Positions 1 to 7,433 of a stretch of DNA of 19,276 nt are shown one piece after another. The notes below the pieces were generated by a model, which had not been told where the DNA came from, made no database searches, and was given only the letters and a program-made list of their open reading frames with translations. This DNA is from an uncultured Lachnospiraceae bacterium (GTDB taxonomy: Bacteria; Bacillota; Clostridia; Lachnospirales; Lachnospiraceae): assembly GCA_910587085.1 (NCBI GenBank), contig CAJUMC010000063.1, positions 1-19,276 on the forward strand, given 5' to 3'. Position 1 is the stretch's first letter. Each line of letters begins with the position of its first letter. Position numbers and translations under genes: made by a program.

Positions 1-81
1 TAACATAAGAAAATCTGTACGGAAAAAAATTGCCAACGATTACTTGACAGTAACCGACACGGGCCAGAGCGATTTCACAGC

Positions 82-110
82 TTGCAATTTTTTCATATTG
101 GAAGTATAAT
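82..110 (+). promoter_or_regulatory. Sigma-A type promoter of the metal-GTPase pair
   Basis: A -35 box TTGCAA (82-87) is separated by 17 bases from a perfect -10 box TATAAT (105-110). It lies about 97 bases upstream of the first GTPase start and is the best promoter in the first 206 bases. A second TTGACA (44-49) has no good -10 partner at the right spacing. No coding sequence is visible in 1-206. The boxes are read directly; activity is inferred. Confidence 0.65.
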
Positions 111-127
111 AACCGGTACGGATTATA
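105..127. promoter_or_regulatory. Possible operator overlapping the -10 box
   Basis: TATAAT (105-110) and ATTATA (122-127) form a 6-bp inverted repeat with an 11-base spacer that contains the palindrome ACCGGT (112-117). The left arm is the -10 box itself and the right arm falls near +10, a position where a repressor would block transcription. Genes of this class are commonly controlled by Zur-type metal repressors, but I cannot match this sequence to a defined box. AT-rich inverted repeats also occur by chance. Confidence 0.25.
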
Positions 128-206
128 TCGACCGTTTCCGGTCAGAATGCGGATAAGCCGGTATTTTTCACGGTTTGCAGATAGAAAACGAAAGGAAGGA
201 AGCAAA

Positions 207-1430
207 ATGACAAAAATCGATATTATCTCCGGATTTCTCGGGGCAGGAAAAACGACTTTGATTAAAAAGCTTTTGGCAGAGGCTTTTCCGGGGGAGAAGC
301 TCGTTCTGATCGAAAACGAATTCGGCGAGATCGGCATTGACAGCGGGTTTCTCAAAGATGCGGGCGTGCAGATTACCGAGATGAACTCGGGCTGTATATG
401 CTGCTCCCTGGTTGGAGATTTCGGCAGGGCGCTGGTTGAGGTGCTGGAGCGTTTTGCCCCGGATCGCATTGTTATCGAGCCGTCCGGCGTCGGCAAACTT
501 TCCGATGTCATCAAGGCGGTGGAGGGCGTTGCAGACAGCGACGGGGTTCAGCTGAACAGCTTTACCGCGGTGGTTGATGCAAAGAAATGCAAAATGTACA
601 TGAAAAATTTCGGTGAATTTTTCAACAATCAGGTGGAGTACGCTGGCACCATTATTCTGAGCCGCACACAGGATATAAAACAGGACAGGCTGGAGGAATG
701 TGTCCGCCTGCTAAGGGAGCACAATTCTGCCGCAACGGTTATCACAACGCCGTGGGAGGAGCTGAAGGGCTCCCAGATTCTCGATGCTATGGAAAAAAAC
801 AATACGCTGGAGAAGGCGCTGCTTGAGGAGCAGAAGCACCACCACCACGAAGATGGTGAGGAATGCTGCCACGGCCATCACCACCACGAGGACGGCGAGG
901 AATGCTGCCACGGCCATCACCACCACGAGGACGGAGAGGAATGCTGCCATGATCATCACCACCACGAAGACGGCGAGGAATGCTGCCACGGCCATCACCA
1001 CCACGAAGACGGAGAGGAATGCTGCCACGGCCATCACCACCACGAGGACGGTGAGGAATGCTGCCATGGCCATCACCACCACGAGGACGGTGAGGAATGC
1101 TGCCATGGCCATCACCACCACGAAGACGGAGGGCACGGGCATCACCACCATGCCGATGAGGTATTTTCAAGCTGGGGCGTGGAGACGCCGCATAAATTCA
1201 CAGAGGAGGAGCTGAAAACGGCGCTTGCCAAGCTCTCCGGTTCGGACTGCTGCGGAATGATTCTGCGTGCAAAGGGAATCGTGCCTTCCGCGGAGGGCGA
1301 TTGGCTTCATTTTGACCTGACGCCGGGCGAGTATGAAATACGGCGCGGCGTGGCCGATGTAACCGGCCGTATCTGCGTAATCGGGAGCAAGCTGAAGGAA
1401 GAGGAGATCGCAAAGCTGTTTCTGGTCTGA
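207..1430 (+). CDS. CobW/COG0523 family GTPase (putative metallochaperone) with His/Cys repeat array
   Basis: G3E-family P-loop GTPase of 407 residues. It shows Walker A GFLGAGKT (9-16), the segment ENEFGEIG (36-43), the family metal motif CICC (63-66), an ExSG Walker-B-like segment (91-94) and a C-terminal CobW_C domain (about 325-407). Family members deliver or handle Zn, Co, Ni or Fe in the cytoplasm. Residues 211-315 are an inserted array of the unit HHHHEDGEECCHG, so it probably binds metal; which metal is unknown. The usual NKxD guanine-specificity motif is replaced by SRTQ (152-155). ATG 207 is chosen because AAAGGAAGGA lies just upstream; an in-frame start at 147 has no ribosome site and would add 20 unrelated basic residues. 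The next GTPase begins 24 bases after the stop, so the two are probably co-transcribed. The family call is firm; the metal is not. Confidence 0.93.
   Translation: MTKIDIISGFLGAGKTTLIKKLLAEAFPGEKLVLIENEFGEIGIDSGFLKDAGVQITEMNSGCICCSLVGDFGRALVEVLERFAPDRIVIEPSGVGKLSDVIKAVEGVADSDGVQLNSFTAVVDAKKCKMYMKNFGEFFNNQVEYAGTIILSRTQDIKQDRLEECVRLLREHNSAATVITTPWEELKGSQILDAMEKNNTLEKALLEEQKHHHHEDGEECCHGHHHHEDGEECCHGHHHHEDGEECCHDHHHHEDGEECCHGHHHHEDGEECCHGHHHHEDGEECCHGHHHHEDGEECCHGHHHHEDGGHGHHHHADEVFSSWGVETPHKFTEEELKTALAKLSGSDCCGMILRAKGIVPSAEGDWLHFDLTPGEYEIRRGVADVTGRICVIGSKLKEEEIAKLFLV
837..1151 (+). repeat. 39-bp in-frame tandem repeat encoding a His/Cys metal-binding array
   Basis: Seven complete 39-bp units (837-1109) encode HHHHEDGEECCHG. 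A shortened unit HHHHEDGGHG (1110-1139) and a final HHHH (1140-1151) follow. Unit 3 ends in HD instead of HG. Units differ mainly at synonymous sites (gag/gaa, ggc/gga/ggt, cac/cat), so protein sequence is better conserved than DNA. By my count the array holds 44 His and 14 Cys plus many acidic residues. Long stretches without stops in other frames here are a by-product of the repeat. Confidence 0.97.
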
Positions 1431-1454
1431 CACCCGAACATGGAGGTTGATTCT

Positions 1455-2414
1455 ATGAAAGTACCGGTATATATTATCAATGGATTCCTCGAGAGCGGAA
1501 AGACCACCTTTATCAGCGAAACACTGAAGGACCCGGACTTTTCGGAGAACAAACGCACGCTGATCCTTGTCTGCGAAGAAGGTGAGGCGGAGTATGACGA
1601 AAAGGAGCTTGCCGCCTGCCATGCGGAGACAGTCACGGCGGAGGAGCGGGAGGAAGTGACGGCGGAGTATCTGAGGATGCTGGCAGCGCATTACCGGCCG
1701 CAGCGGGTAATGATTGAGCTGAACGGAATGTGGAGCGCGGAGGAATTTGCGGAGCAGGAACTGCCGAAGGACTGGGAACTGGTACAGATCATTACTCTGA
1801 TCGACGCCTCGACCTACCAGAATTATCTTTCAAATATGCGCTCAATTATGCTGGGGCAGCTCAAGCTGTCCGATACCATTATTTTTAACCGCTGCGACGG
1901 AACGACGGATAAGCTGGCCCTGCGCCGCAGCGTCAAGCTGATGAACCGCAGGGGGCAGATTATTTACGAATCCGCCGACGGCGTGACGGATGATGCCGGC
2001 GAGGAGGTGCTTCCGTTTGATCTTGACGCCGAACTGATTGATATCTGCGACGACGATTACGGGCTGTGGTATATGGACGCGATGGACAATCCGAAAAAAT
2101 ACAGCGGAAAAAAAGTGCGTTTCCGCGGTATGGTATACCGGGCAGATAAACTGCCGAAGCGCTGCTTTGTGCCGGGCCGGTTTGCGATGACCTGCTGTGC
2201 GGACGATATTGCCTTTATCGGCTTTCTCTGCAAGGTCGGCGATCAGGTCGGGCCGATGCCGTTCGAGAGTCTGAAGAACCGCAGCTTTGTTACAGTGACC
2301 GCGGAGATCCGCGTCGAATTCAGCAAGGAATATCGGGGCAAGGGGCCCGTACTTTACGCACTGAGCCTGGAAGAGGCGGAGGAGCCGGAGGAAAACCTTG
2401 TCTATTTTAATTGA
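1455..2414 (+). CDS. G3E-type GTPase fused to a DUF1980/YcgQ-like C-terminal domain
   Basis: A 319-residue protein. Residues 1-150 look like a CobW/G3E GTPase: Walker A GFLESGKT (10-17), IELNG (87-91, at the ExSG position) and NRCD (145-148) as the NKxD motif. The CxCC metal motif is missing. Residues about 215-306 resemble the C-terminal part of DUF1980/TIGR03943 (YcgQ) proteins, with the hallmark GRFAMTCCADD (241-251) and a preceding GKKVRFRGMVYR segment. YcgQ-type proteins normally accompany a YcgR-type permease and are associated with zinc-responsive regulation; no permease is in this window. ATG 1455 is chosen because TGGAGG (1441-1446) is 8 bases upstream; ATG 1440 has no ribosome site. 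A role in metal trafficking with the upstream GTPase is an inference. Confidence 0.8.
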   Translation: MKVPVYIINGFLESGKTTFISETLKDPDFSENKRTLILVCEEGEAEYDEKELAACHAETVTAEEREEVTAEYLRMLAAHYRPQRVMIELNGMWSAEEFAEQELPKDWELVQIITLIDASTYQNYLSNMRSIMLGQLKLSDTIIFNRCDGTTDKLALRRSVKLMNRRGQIIYESADGVTDDAGEEVLPFDLDAELIDICDDDYGLWYMDAMDNPKKYSGKKVRFRGMVYRADKLPKRCFVPGRFAMTCCADDIAFIGFLCKVGDQVGPMPFESLKNRSFVTVTAEIRVEFSKEYRGKGPVLYALSLEEAEEPEENLVYFN

Positions 2415-2434
2415 GCTGTGCCACGCGCCGTCTC

Positions 2435-2464
2435 TTGACGAACGCGGGGGAGTTCCTTTATAAT
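2435..2464 (+). promoter_or_regulatory. Sigma-A type promoter before yicC
   Basis: TTGACG (2435-2440), 18-base spacer, TATAAT (2459-2464), about 40 bases upstream of the yicC start. It separates the metal-GTPase pair from the yicC-remA-rpoZ group, so the latter can be transcribed independently. No clear terminator is seen between the two groups. Confidence 0.7.
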
Positions 2465-2504
2465 AAACCGGATATACAAAATAACGAAGAGGGAATGTGT
2501 GGGG

Positions 2505-3383
2505 ATGTTAAAGAGTATGACCGGCTTCGGCCGGTGTGAGCTTGCGGATGCGGAAGGGAAAATCACGGTTGAAATCAAGGCGGTCAATCACCGCTACTGC
2601 GAGATTTCCTTCCGTATGCCGAAAAAGCTAAGTTTTTTTGAGGCGGGAATCCGCAATGTACTGAAAAAATATATCAGCCGGGGCAAAGTTGATGTATTTA
2701 TCAATTATGAGGACTATACTGAGGGAAAAGCGTGTGTCAGGTATAATGCAGAGCTGGCCGGAGAGTATTTCGAAAAGCTGAAACAGATCAGCGGGGAGTT
2801 CGGGCTTTCCTGCAATGTCGATGTATCGACGCTGGCAAGATTCCCGGAGGTGCTTGTCCTGGAAGAGCAGTCAGCGGATGAGGGCGCACTCTGGCAGCGG
2901 CTCGAAAGTACCGTCCGGGGGGCTGCGGAGCGCTTTGTCGAGACAAGATGTGCGGAGGGTGAACGTCTGAAGCAGGATCTGTCCGGAAAACTGGATGGCA
3001 TGCTTGCGGCAGTCGGTTTTATTGAGGAGCGCGCGCCGCAGATTGTGGCAGAATACAGGAAGCGGCTGACCGAGAAGGTGAACGAGCTGCTCTCCGATAC
3101 CAAGGTGGATGAGAGTGTGCTTGCCACGGAAATCACTGTTTTTGCCGATCGAATCTGCGTTGATGAGGAGACGGTTCGCCTGAGGGCCCACATTGAAAAC
3201 ATGAAGGAAACACTTTCAGCGGGAGAAAATATCGGGCGCAAACTTGATTTTATCGCGCAGGAAATGAACCGTGAGGCGAATACTATTCTGTCGAAATCCG
3301 GCGATCTTTCGATAACCAACCGGGCCATCGACCTGAAAACGGAAATCGAAAAGGTGCGGGAGCAGATCCAGAATATTGAGTAG
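2505..3383 (+). CDS. yicC: YicC-family protein (YicC_N/DUF1732), putative endoribonuclease
   Basis: A 292-residue protein, normal for the family. It opens with the signature MLKSMTGFGR and ends with the conserved DUF1732 region, including DEETVRLRAHIENM and GRKLDFIAQEMNREANTI near the C-terminus. YicC of E. coli has been reported as an endoribonuclease acting on RNA. The ATG at 2505 gives the canonical start; an upstream in-frame GTG (2499) adds only two residues and is not needed. The likely ribosome site AGAGGG (2488-2493) is rather far from 2505. Followed closely by the RemA-like gene and rpoZ, the order common in Firmicutes. Confidence 0.93.
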   Translation: MLKSMTGFGRCELADAEGKITVEIKAVNHRYCEISFRMPKKLSFFEAGIRNVLKKYISRGKVDVFINYEDYTEGKACVRYNAELAGEYFEKLKQISGEFGLSCNVDVSTLARFPEVLVLEEQSADEGALWQRLESTVRGAAERFVETRCAEGERLKQDLSGKLDGMLAAVGFIEERAPQIVAEYRKRLTEKVNELLSDTKVDESVLATEITVFADRICVDEETVRLRAHIENMKETLSAGENIGRKLDFIAQEMNREANTILSKSGDLSITNRAIDLKTEIEKVREQIQNIE

Positions 3384-3414
3384 GGCGGAAGCAAAAAGCG
3401 GAGGCGGACGGGGC

Positions 3415-3660
3415 ATGAGCAGGCTGATTAACATTGGTTACGGAAATGTGGTAAATGAGGATAAAATACTTGCCGTGATCCGGCCGGAGGCCGCGCCGGT
3501 AAAGCGCATGGTACAGGCGGCGAAGGATCACGACAATTATGTGGACGCGACCTGCGGAAGAAAGTGCAAGGCCGTTATCGTCACAGAACAGGGCAGAGTT
3601 GTTTTGTCTGCTCTGCTGCCGGAGACCATTGCCGGAAGAGTGAATACGGACGAACCGTAG
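3415..3660 (+). CDS. remA: RemA-like DUF370 regulatory protein
   Basis: An 81-residue protein of the DUF370 family, with the typical opening MSRLINIGYGNVV and the AAPVKRMVQAAK and ATCGRK segments. In Bacillus subtilis RemA is a DNA-binding activator of biofilm matrix operons. In Clostridia the role is less clear, so the functional transfer is tentative. GGAGG (3400-3404) lies 10 bases before the ATG; the reading frame extends upstream into the yicC end, but that part is not conserved. It lies 31 bases after yicC and directly before rpoZ. Confidence 0.9.
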   Translation: MSRLINIGYGNVVNEDKILAVIRPEAAPVKRMVQAAKDHDNYVDATCGRKCKAVIVTEQGRVVLSALLPETIAGRVNTDEP

Positions 3661-3675
3661 AAAGGAGATAATAAT

Positions 3676-3915
3676 ATGTTGCATCCATCGTACAATGACC
3701 TGATGCAGGTAGTCAACCAGGAGGTTGAGCCGGGAGAAGAGCCGGTAGTAAACAGCAGATATTCCATTGTGCTGGCAACCGCAAAAAGGGCGCGTCAGCT
3801 GATTGACGGCGCGGAGCCCATGGTGATACCGCCGTGCAACAAGCCGCTTTCCATTGCGGTCGACGAGCTTTATAAATCAAAGGTAAAGATTCTTTCGGAC
3901 GACAGGGAGGACTGA
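3676..3915 (+). CDS. rpoZ: DNA-directed RNA polymerase omega subunit
   Basis: A 79-residue protein. It contains RYSIVLATAKRARQL (about 28-42), the omega signature, followed by the short KPLSIAVDEL segment. Omega helps assemble and stabilise RNA polymerase, and in some bacteria is part of a ppGpp site. A very good ribosome site AAAGGAG (3661-3667) precedes ATG 3676 by 8 bases, and the start is only 15 bases after remA. Guanylate kinase is usual between remA and rpoZ in Firmicutes but is absent here. Confidence 0.92.
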   Translation: MLHPSYNDLMQVVNQEVEPGEEPVVNSRYSIVLATAKRARQLIDGAEPMVIPPCNKPLSIAVDELYKSKVKILSDDRED

Positions 3916-3971
3916 CCGGAATACGGGAGGACGGCAGAGCAGGCCGGGATGCGCCGGTTTTGATTTGCCGC

Positions 3972-3991
3972 CCTTTTTCTGAAGAAAAAGG
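3972..3991 (+). other. Short perfect hairpin before the signal peptidase start
   Basis: CCTTTTTC (3972-3979), loop TGAA, GAAAAAGG (3984-3991). It is an 8-bp A/U-rich stem ending 13 bases before ATG 4005 and includes the only AAGG that could act as a ribosome site. It might damp translation of the signal peptidase. It lacks the GC stem and U-tail of a terminator. Confidence 0.35.
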
Positions 3992-4004
3992 CATCGAAAA
4001 AACC

Positions 4005-4550
4005 ATGAAAAAAATCGCGAGGAGAAAAAAGCTTTTTGTGGAGCTTGGCGCATACCTGGCCGCCGTTCTCTTTTTTGCTTTTGCCGTGCCGAAGCTGCTG
4101 ATCGAACGGACGGTGATCGACGGCTCCTCGATGGAACCGTCGCTGCACGACGGAGAGAATGTGCTTGTAGAAAAGGTGTCGGTGCGGGCCGGCGGCGTAA
4201 AACGTTTTGATATCATAATTTTTTCACCCGAGGGAGTGCCGGATGGAAAGCATTACGTAAAAAGGGTTATCGGGCTGCCGGGAGAAACCGTACAGATTGC
4301 GGATGGAAAAATTCTGATTGACGGAACCCCCCTGGACGAAAGTTACGGGATGTCGGAAGAAATCAGCTACGCGGGGCTGGCTGCGGAAAAAATTACGCTC
4401 GCCGAAGACGAATATTTTGTGCTCGGCGACAACCGTGAGGTCAGCGAAGACAGCCGCTATCCGGCGGTCGGAAGAGTGAAGGCGGGCCAGATCCGCGGCA
4501 GAGTCCTGGTACGAATCTGGCCTCTTTCCGTCTTCGGCACTGTGGACTGA
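4005..4550 (+). CDS. lepB: Type I signal peptidase
   Basis: A 181-residue membrane protease that removes signal peptides from exported proteins on the outer face of the membrane. A basic N-terminus (KKIARRKK) is followed by one membrane helix (about 12-33). The catalytic serine is S42 in DGSSMEPS and the general-base lysine is K86 in YVKRVIGLPGE. The GDNREVSEDSR box (about 146-156) is conserved. The length suits a Gram-positive single-helix SipS-type enzyme. The ATG at 4005 lacks a good ribosome site; an in-frame TTG at 3960 would add 15 non-conserved residues. No promoter is obvious, so read-through from rpoZ is likely. Confidence 0.92.
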   Translation: MKKIARRKKLFVELGAYLAAVLFFAFAVPKLLIERTVIDGSSMEPSLHDGENVLVEKVSVRAGGVKRFDIIIFSPEGVPDGKHYVKRVIGLPGETVQIADGKILIDGTPLDESYGMSEEISYAGLAAEKITLAEDEYFVLGDNREVSEDSRYPAVGRVKAGQIRGRVLVRIWPLSVFGTVD

Positions 4551-4710
4551 GCATAAAACGAAGAGGGAACACAGGAATTTACCGGTCAGGCGGCATTTTG
4601 GACACGGAACCGGAGCAAGACGACCGTGCAGAATACCGGCAATCCGGCGCAAGCCGGGCGATGGGAGAGAATGCGGACGGAAAAGATACGGTTATGAAGG
4701 GGATACGGTT

Positions 4711-5511
4711 ATGATAACATTATGCAGCATTGCCAGCGGAAGCAGCGGCAACTGCATCTACATCGGGACGGAGAATACCCACCTGCTTGTGGATGCCGGG
4801 ATCAGCGCGAAACGGATGGAGGAGGGACTTCATTCTATCGGTGTAGAACCCGATAAACTCGGCGCAATCCTGATCACGCATGAGCACACGGATCATGTCC
4901 AGGGGCTTTCCGTGTTCAGCAAACGGCACGCCGTGCCGGTTTATGCCACTGCGGGGACGCTCACGCGGTATCTTTCGTCCGGAAAATGCAGCGCAGAGCT
5001 GGCCGGACGGCTGAACGAGGTGGAATACGGGAAAAGCTTTTCCGTGGGCGATATCGAAGTCTCGCCGTTTGCGATATCCCATGACGCGGTAAAACCGGTC
5101 AGCTATGCCTTCCGGGCGGGCGGGCACAAGATCGGGATGGCGACCGACCTCGGCAAATATGATGAGACAATTGTAGAATCACTGAGGGGGTCGGAAATCC
5201 TGTATCTTGAGGCCAACCATGATGAAAATATGCTTCTGGCGGGTAGCTACCCTTATGAGCTGAAGCTGCGGATTATGGGCGGAAGGGGGCATCTTTCAAA
5301 CGATGCGGCATCGGAGCTGATCGGCAGGCTTCTTCATGAAAGCCTGCGGGTGATCGTGCTCGGACATCTGAGCCGCGAAAACAATTACCCGGAGCTGGCT
5401 TATGAGACGGTGCGCCAGGATGTATGCAGAGAATGGGGCTTTCCGGCGCCGGCGCCGGAAATTCTGGTGGCAAACCGGGATAAGCCGTCCAGACGGCTGT
5501 CGCTGGAATAG
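4711..5511 (+). CDS. Metallo-beta-lactamase fold hydrolase, WalJ/YycJ-like
   Basis: A 266-residue protein starting MITLCSIASGSSGNC, typical of the YycJ/WalJ group (COG1235). Metal ligands are visible in THEHTDH (H57, H59, D61, H62), with H124, D146 in ATDLG and H219 in LGHLS. Members are two-metal hydrolases, probably nucleases or phosphodiesterases, and in Bacillus walJ is part of the walRK operon; here no walRK is present. AAGGGGA (4697-4703) is 7 bases before the ATG. The 160 bases upstream (4551-4710) show only a 13-base direct repeat (4685-4697 and 4702-4714) around the start. The precise substrate is not known. Confidence 0.88.
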   Translation: MITLCSIASGSSGNCIYIGTENTHLLVDAGISAKRMEEGLHSIGVEPDKLGAILITHEHTDHVQGLSVFSKRHAVPVYATAGTLTRYLSSGKCSAELAGRLNEVEYGKSFSVGDIEVSPFAISHDAVKPVSYAFRAGGHKIGMATDLGKYDETIVESLRGSEILYLEANHDENMLLAGSYPYELKLRIMGGRGHLSNDAASELIGRLLHESLRVIVLGHLSRENNYPELAYETVRQDVCREWGFPAPAPEILVANRDKPSRRLSLE

Positions 5512-5550
5512 CAAGTGAAAAGCCGCTTATGCGGCGGAATGAGAGGAAAT

Positions 5551-5823
5551 ATGAACAGAACAATTATAACGGTGGTCGGCAAAGACCGGGTTGGAATCAT
5601 CGCGAAAGTGTGTACCTATCTCGCGGAGAACAGCATTAATATTCTGGACATCTCGCAGACGATCGTATCCGGATATTTCAACATGATGATGATTGTGGAC
5701 ACGGCGCAGGCCCCGAAGGAATTCGGAGCGGTCAGCGGGGAGCTGGAAAAGCTCGGCGGGGAAATCGGAGTGATTATCAAGGCGCAGCGCGAGGATATTT
5801 TTGATATGATGCACAGAATCTGA
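5551..5823 (+). CDS. ACT-domain protein (UPF0237 family)
   Basis: A 90-residue single ACT domain, MNRTIITVVGKDRVGIIAKV followed by NILDISQTIVSGYFNMMM. ACT domains bind small ligands, usually amino acids. GAGAGG (5541-5546) lies just before ATG 5551. The next gene starts 76 bases downstream and is UPF0210; these two families are neighbours in many Firmicutes, which suggests they act together, perhaps with this protein as the ligand sensor. That joint role is an inference. Confidence 0.92.
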   Translation: MNRTIITVVGKDRVGIIAKVCTYLAENSINILDISQTIVSGYFNMMMIVDTAQAPKEFGAVSGELEKLGGEIGVIIKAQREDIFDMMHRI

Positions 5824-5899
5824 TGTGCGCCGCTGCGCTTGTCAGAGAAAAAAACAGGGATATCGCAGGCTTGTCCGCGATACTGCAAGGGGTATAGGA

Positions 5900-7264
5900 A
5901 TGATAAATTTCAATGAGGTAATGGAAACGAATGCGATGATCGAGAAGGAAAATCTTGACGTGCGCACGATTACGCTCGGCATCAGCCTGCTGGATTGTAT
6001 TGACAGCAATACAGAGGTATGCAGCCGGAAAATATATGACAAAATTACAGGTACGGCCGAAAGGCTTGTTTCGACCGGAGCGGAAATCGAGAAGGAATTC
6101 GGCATTCCGGTTGTCAACAAGCGTATTTCCGTGACCCCGGCTGCGCTGATCGGGGGCGCCTGCTGCAGGCAGACGGAGGATTTTGTCCGGCTTGCGGAAA
6201 CGCTTGACCGGGCGGCAAAAGCCGTCGGAGTAAATTTCATCGGCGGATACAGCGCGCTGGTAAGCAAGGGGATGACGCAGGCGGATCGGCTTCTGATGGA
6301 ATCGATCCCGGAGGCGCTTGCTGTAACGGAGCGAGTTTGCAGCTCGGTAAATGTCGGTTCGACCAGAACGGGCATCAATATGGATGCCGTCAGGCTGATG
6401 GGCGGGATCGTCCGGCAGACGGCGGAGCGGACAAAGGAAGCGGATTCCCTCGGCTGTGCCAAGCTTGTTATTTTCTGCAATGCGCCGGACGACAATCCGT
6501 TTATGGCGGGCGCATTCCATGGAATAACGGAGGCGGACGCCATCATTAATGTCGGCGTAAGCGGCCCAGGCGTGGTAAAGAAGGCGCTGGAAGAAGCGCG
6601 CGGGAAGGATTTCGAGACGCTCTGCGAGACAATCAAGAAAACAGCGTTCAAGATTACGAGGGTCGGCCAGCTTGTGGCAAAGGAGGCTTCGAAGCGCCTT
6701 AAAATCCCGTTTGGCATCGTTGATCTGTCCCTTGCGCCGACGCCGGCCGTCGGGGACAGTGTGGCCGAGATCCTGCAGGAGCTCGGACTGGAATATCCGG
6801 GTGCTCCCGGGACTACCGCGGCGCTCGCCCTGCTGAACGATCAGGTAAAAAAGGGAGGCGTTATGGCGTCCTCCTACGTCGGCGGCTTAAGCGGCGCGTT
6901 TATCCCGGTGAGCGAGGATCAGGGCATGATCGACGCGGTGCAGGCCGGCTGTCTGACGCTGGAAAAGCTTGAGGCCATGACCTGCGTCTGCTCCGTCGGG
7001 CTTGATATGATTGCGATCCCGGGGGATGTTTCCCCGGCGACGATCTCTGGTATTATTGCGGACGAGATGGCGATCGGGATGATCAATCAGAAAACAACGG
7101 CGGTCCGCCTGATTCCGGTGATCGGCAAGGGTGTCGGCGATATCGTGGAATTCGGAGGGCTGCTCGGCTATGCGCCGGTAATGCCGGTCAACCGTTTTTC
7201 GTGTGAAGCTTTTGTGAACCGGGGCGGTCGGATTCCCGCACCGATTCACTCGTTTAAAAACTGA
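5900..7264 (+). CDS. UPF0210/PFL-family protein
   Basis: A 454-residue protein starting MINFNEVMETNAMIEKENLDVRTITLGISLLDC, the characteristic opening of UPF0210 (PFL family), with the conserved NKRISVTP and VNVGSTRTGINMDAV segments. The biochemical function is not established. The length is standard. AAGGGG (5887-5892) precedes ATG 5900 by 7 bases; the frame is open upstream from GTG 5825, but those residues are not conserved. Pairing with the ACT-domain gene is typical for the family. Confidence 0.94.
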   Translation: MINFNEVMETNAMIEKENLDVRTITLGISLLDCIDSNTEVCSRKIYDKITGTAERLVSTGAEIEKEFGIPVVNKRISVTPAALIGGACCRQTEDFVRLAETLDRAAKAVGVNFIGGYSALVSKGMTQADRLLMESIPEALAVTERVCSSVNVGSTRTGINMDAVRLMGGIVRQTAERTKEADSLGCAKLVIFCNAPDDNPFMAGAFHGITEADAIINVGVSGPGVVKKALEEARGKDFETLCETIKKTAFKITRVGQLVAKEASKRLKIPFGIVDLSLAPTPAVGDSVAEILQELGLEYPGAPGTTAALALLNDQVKKGGVMASSYVGGLSGAFIPVSEDQGMIDAVQAGCLTLEKLEAMTCVCSVGLDMIAIPGDVSPATISGIIADEMAIGMINQKTTAVRLIPVIGKGVGDIVEFGGLLGYAPVMPVNRFSCEAFVNRGGRIPAPIHSFKN

Positions 7265-7387
7265 TGCCGGAGGAAGGAAACAGAGAAAAGCAGGCTGGAG
7301 AAAGATTCGCAGGCCGAAAACAGAGCCGAAGAGCAGAGAGCGGCAGAAAAACAGCAGGATGCAGATTAACAGACAGAATTAAGAAGA

Positions 7388-7409
7388 GCCGCCCGGATAT
7401 TGCGGCGGC
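7388..7409 (+). other. GC-rich hairpin in the leader of the peptidase gene
   Basis: GCCGCC (7388-7393) pairs with GGCGGC (7404-7409) around a 10-base loop. It ends 10 bases before the ribosome site AAGGGAG. There is no U-tail, so it is not a normal terminator. The rest of 7265-7433 is purine-rich and shows no gene or clear promoter. Confidence 0.3.
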
Positions 7410-7433
7410 CGCGCATGGAAGGGAGTGTTTGCA

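Noticed and set aside
147..206. Upstream start for the first GTPase
   Set aside because: The added 20 residues are basic and unlike the family N-terminus; the ribosome site supports ATG 207.
837..1151. CRISPR-like array
   Set aside because: The units are contiguous with no spacers and keep an open reading frame within a gene.
711..1215. Long open frames on both strands over the His/Cys repeat
   Set aside because: They arise because a 39-base repeat lacking stops in one unit lacks them in all units. They have no ribosome sites, and the translations are low-complexity by-products of the GTPase frame.
5777..6717. Antisense open frames opposite the UPF0210 gene
   Set aside because: Shadow frames of a well-conserved 454-residue protein, with no start signals of their own.
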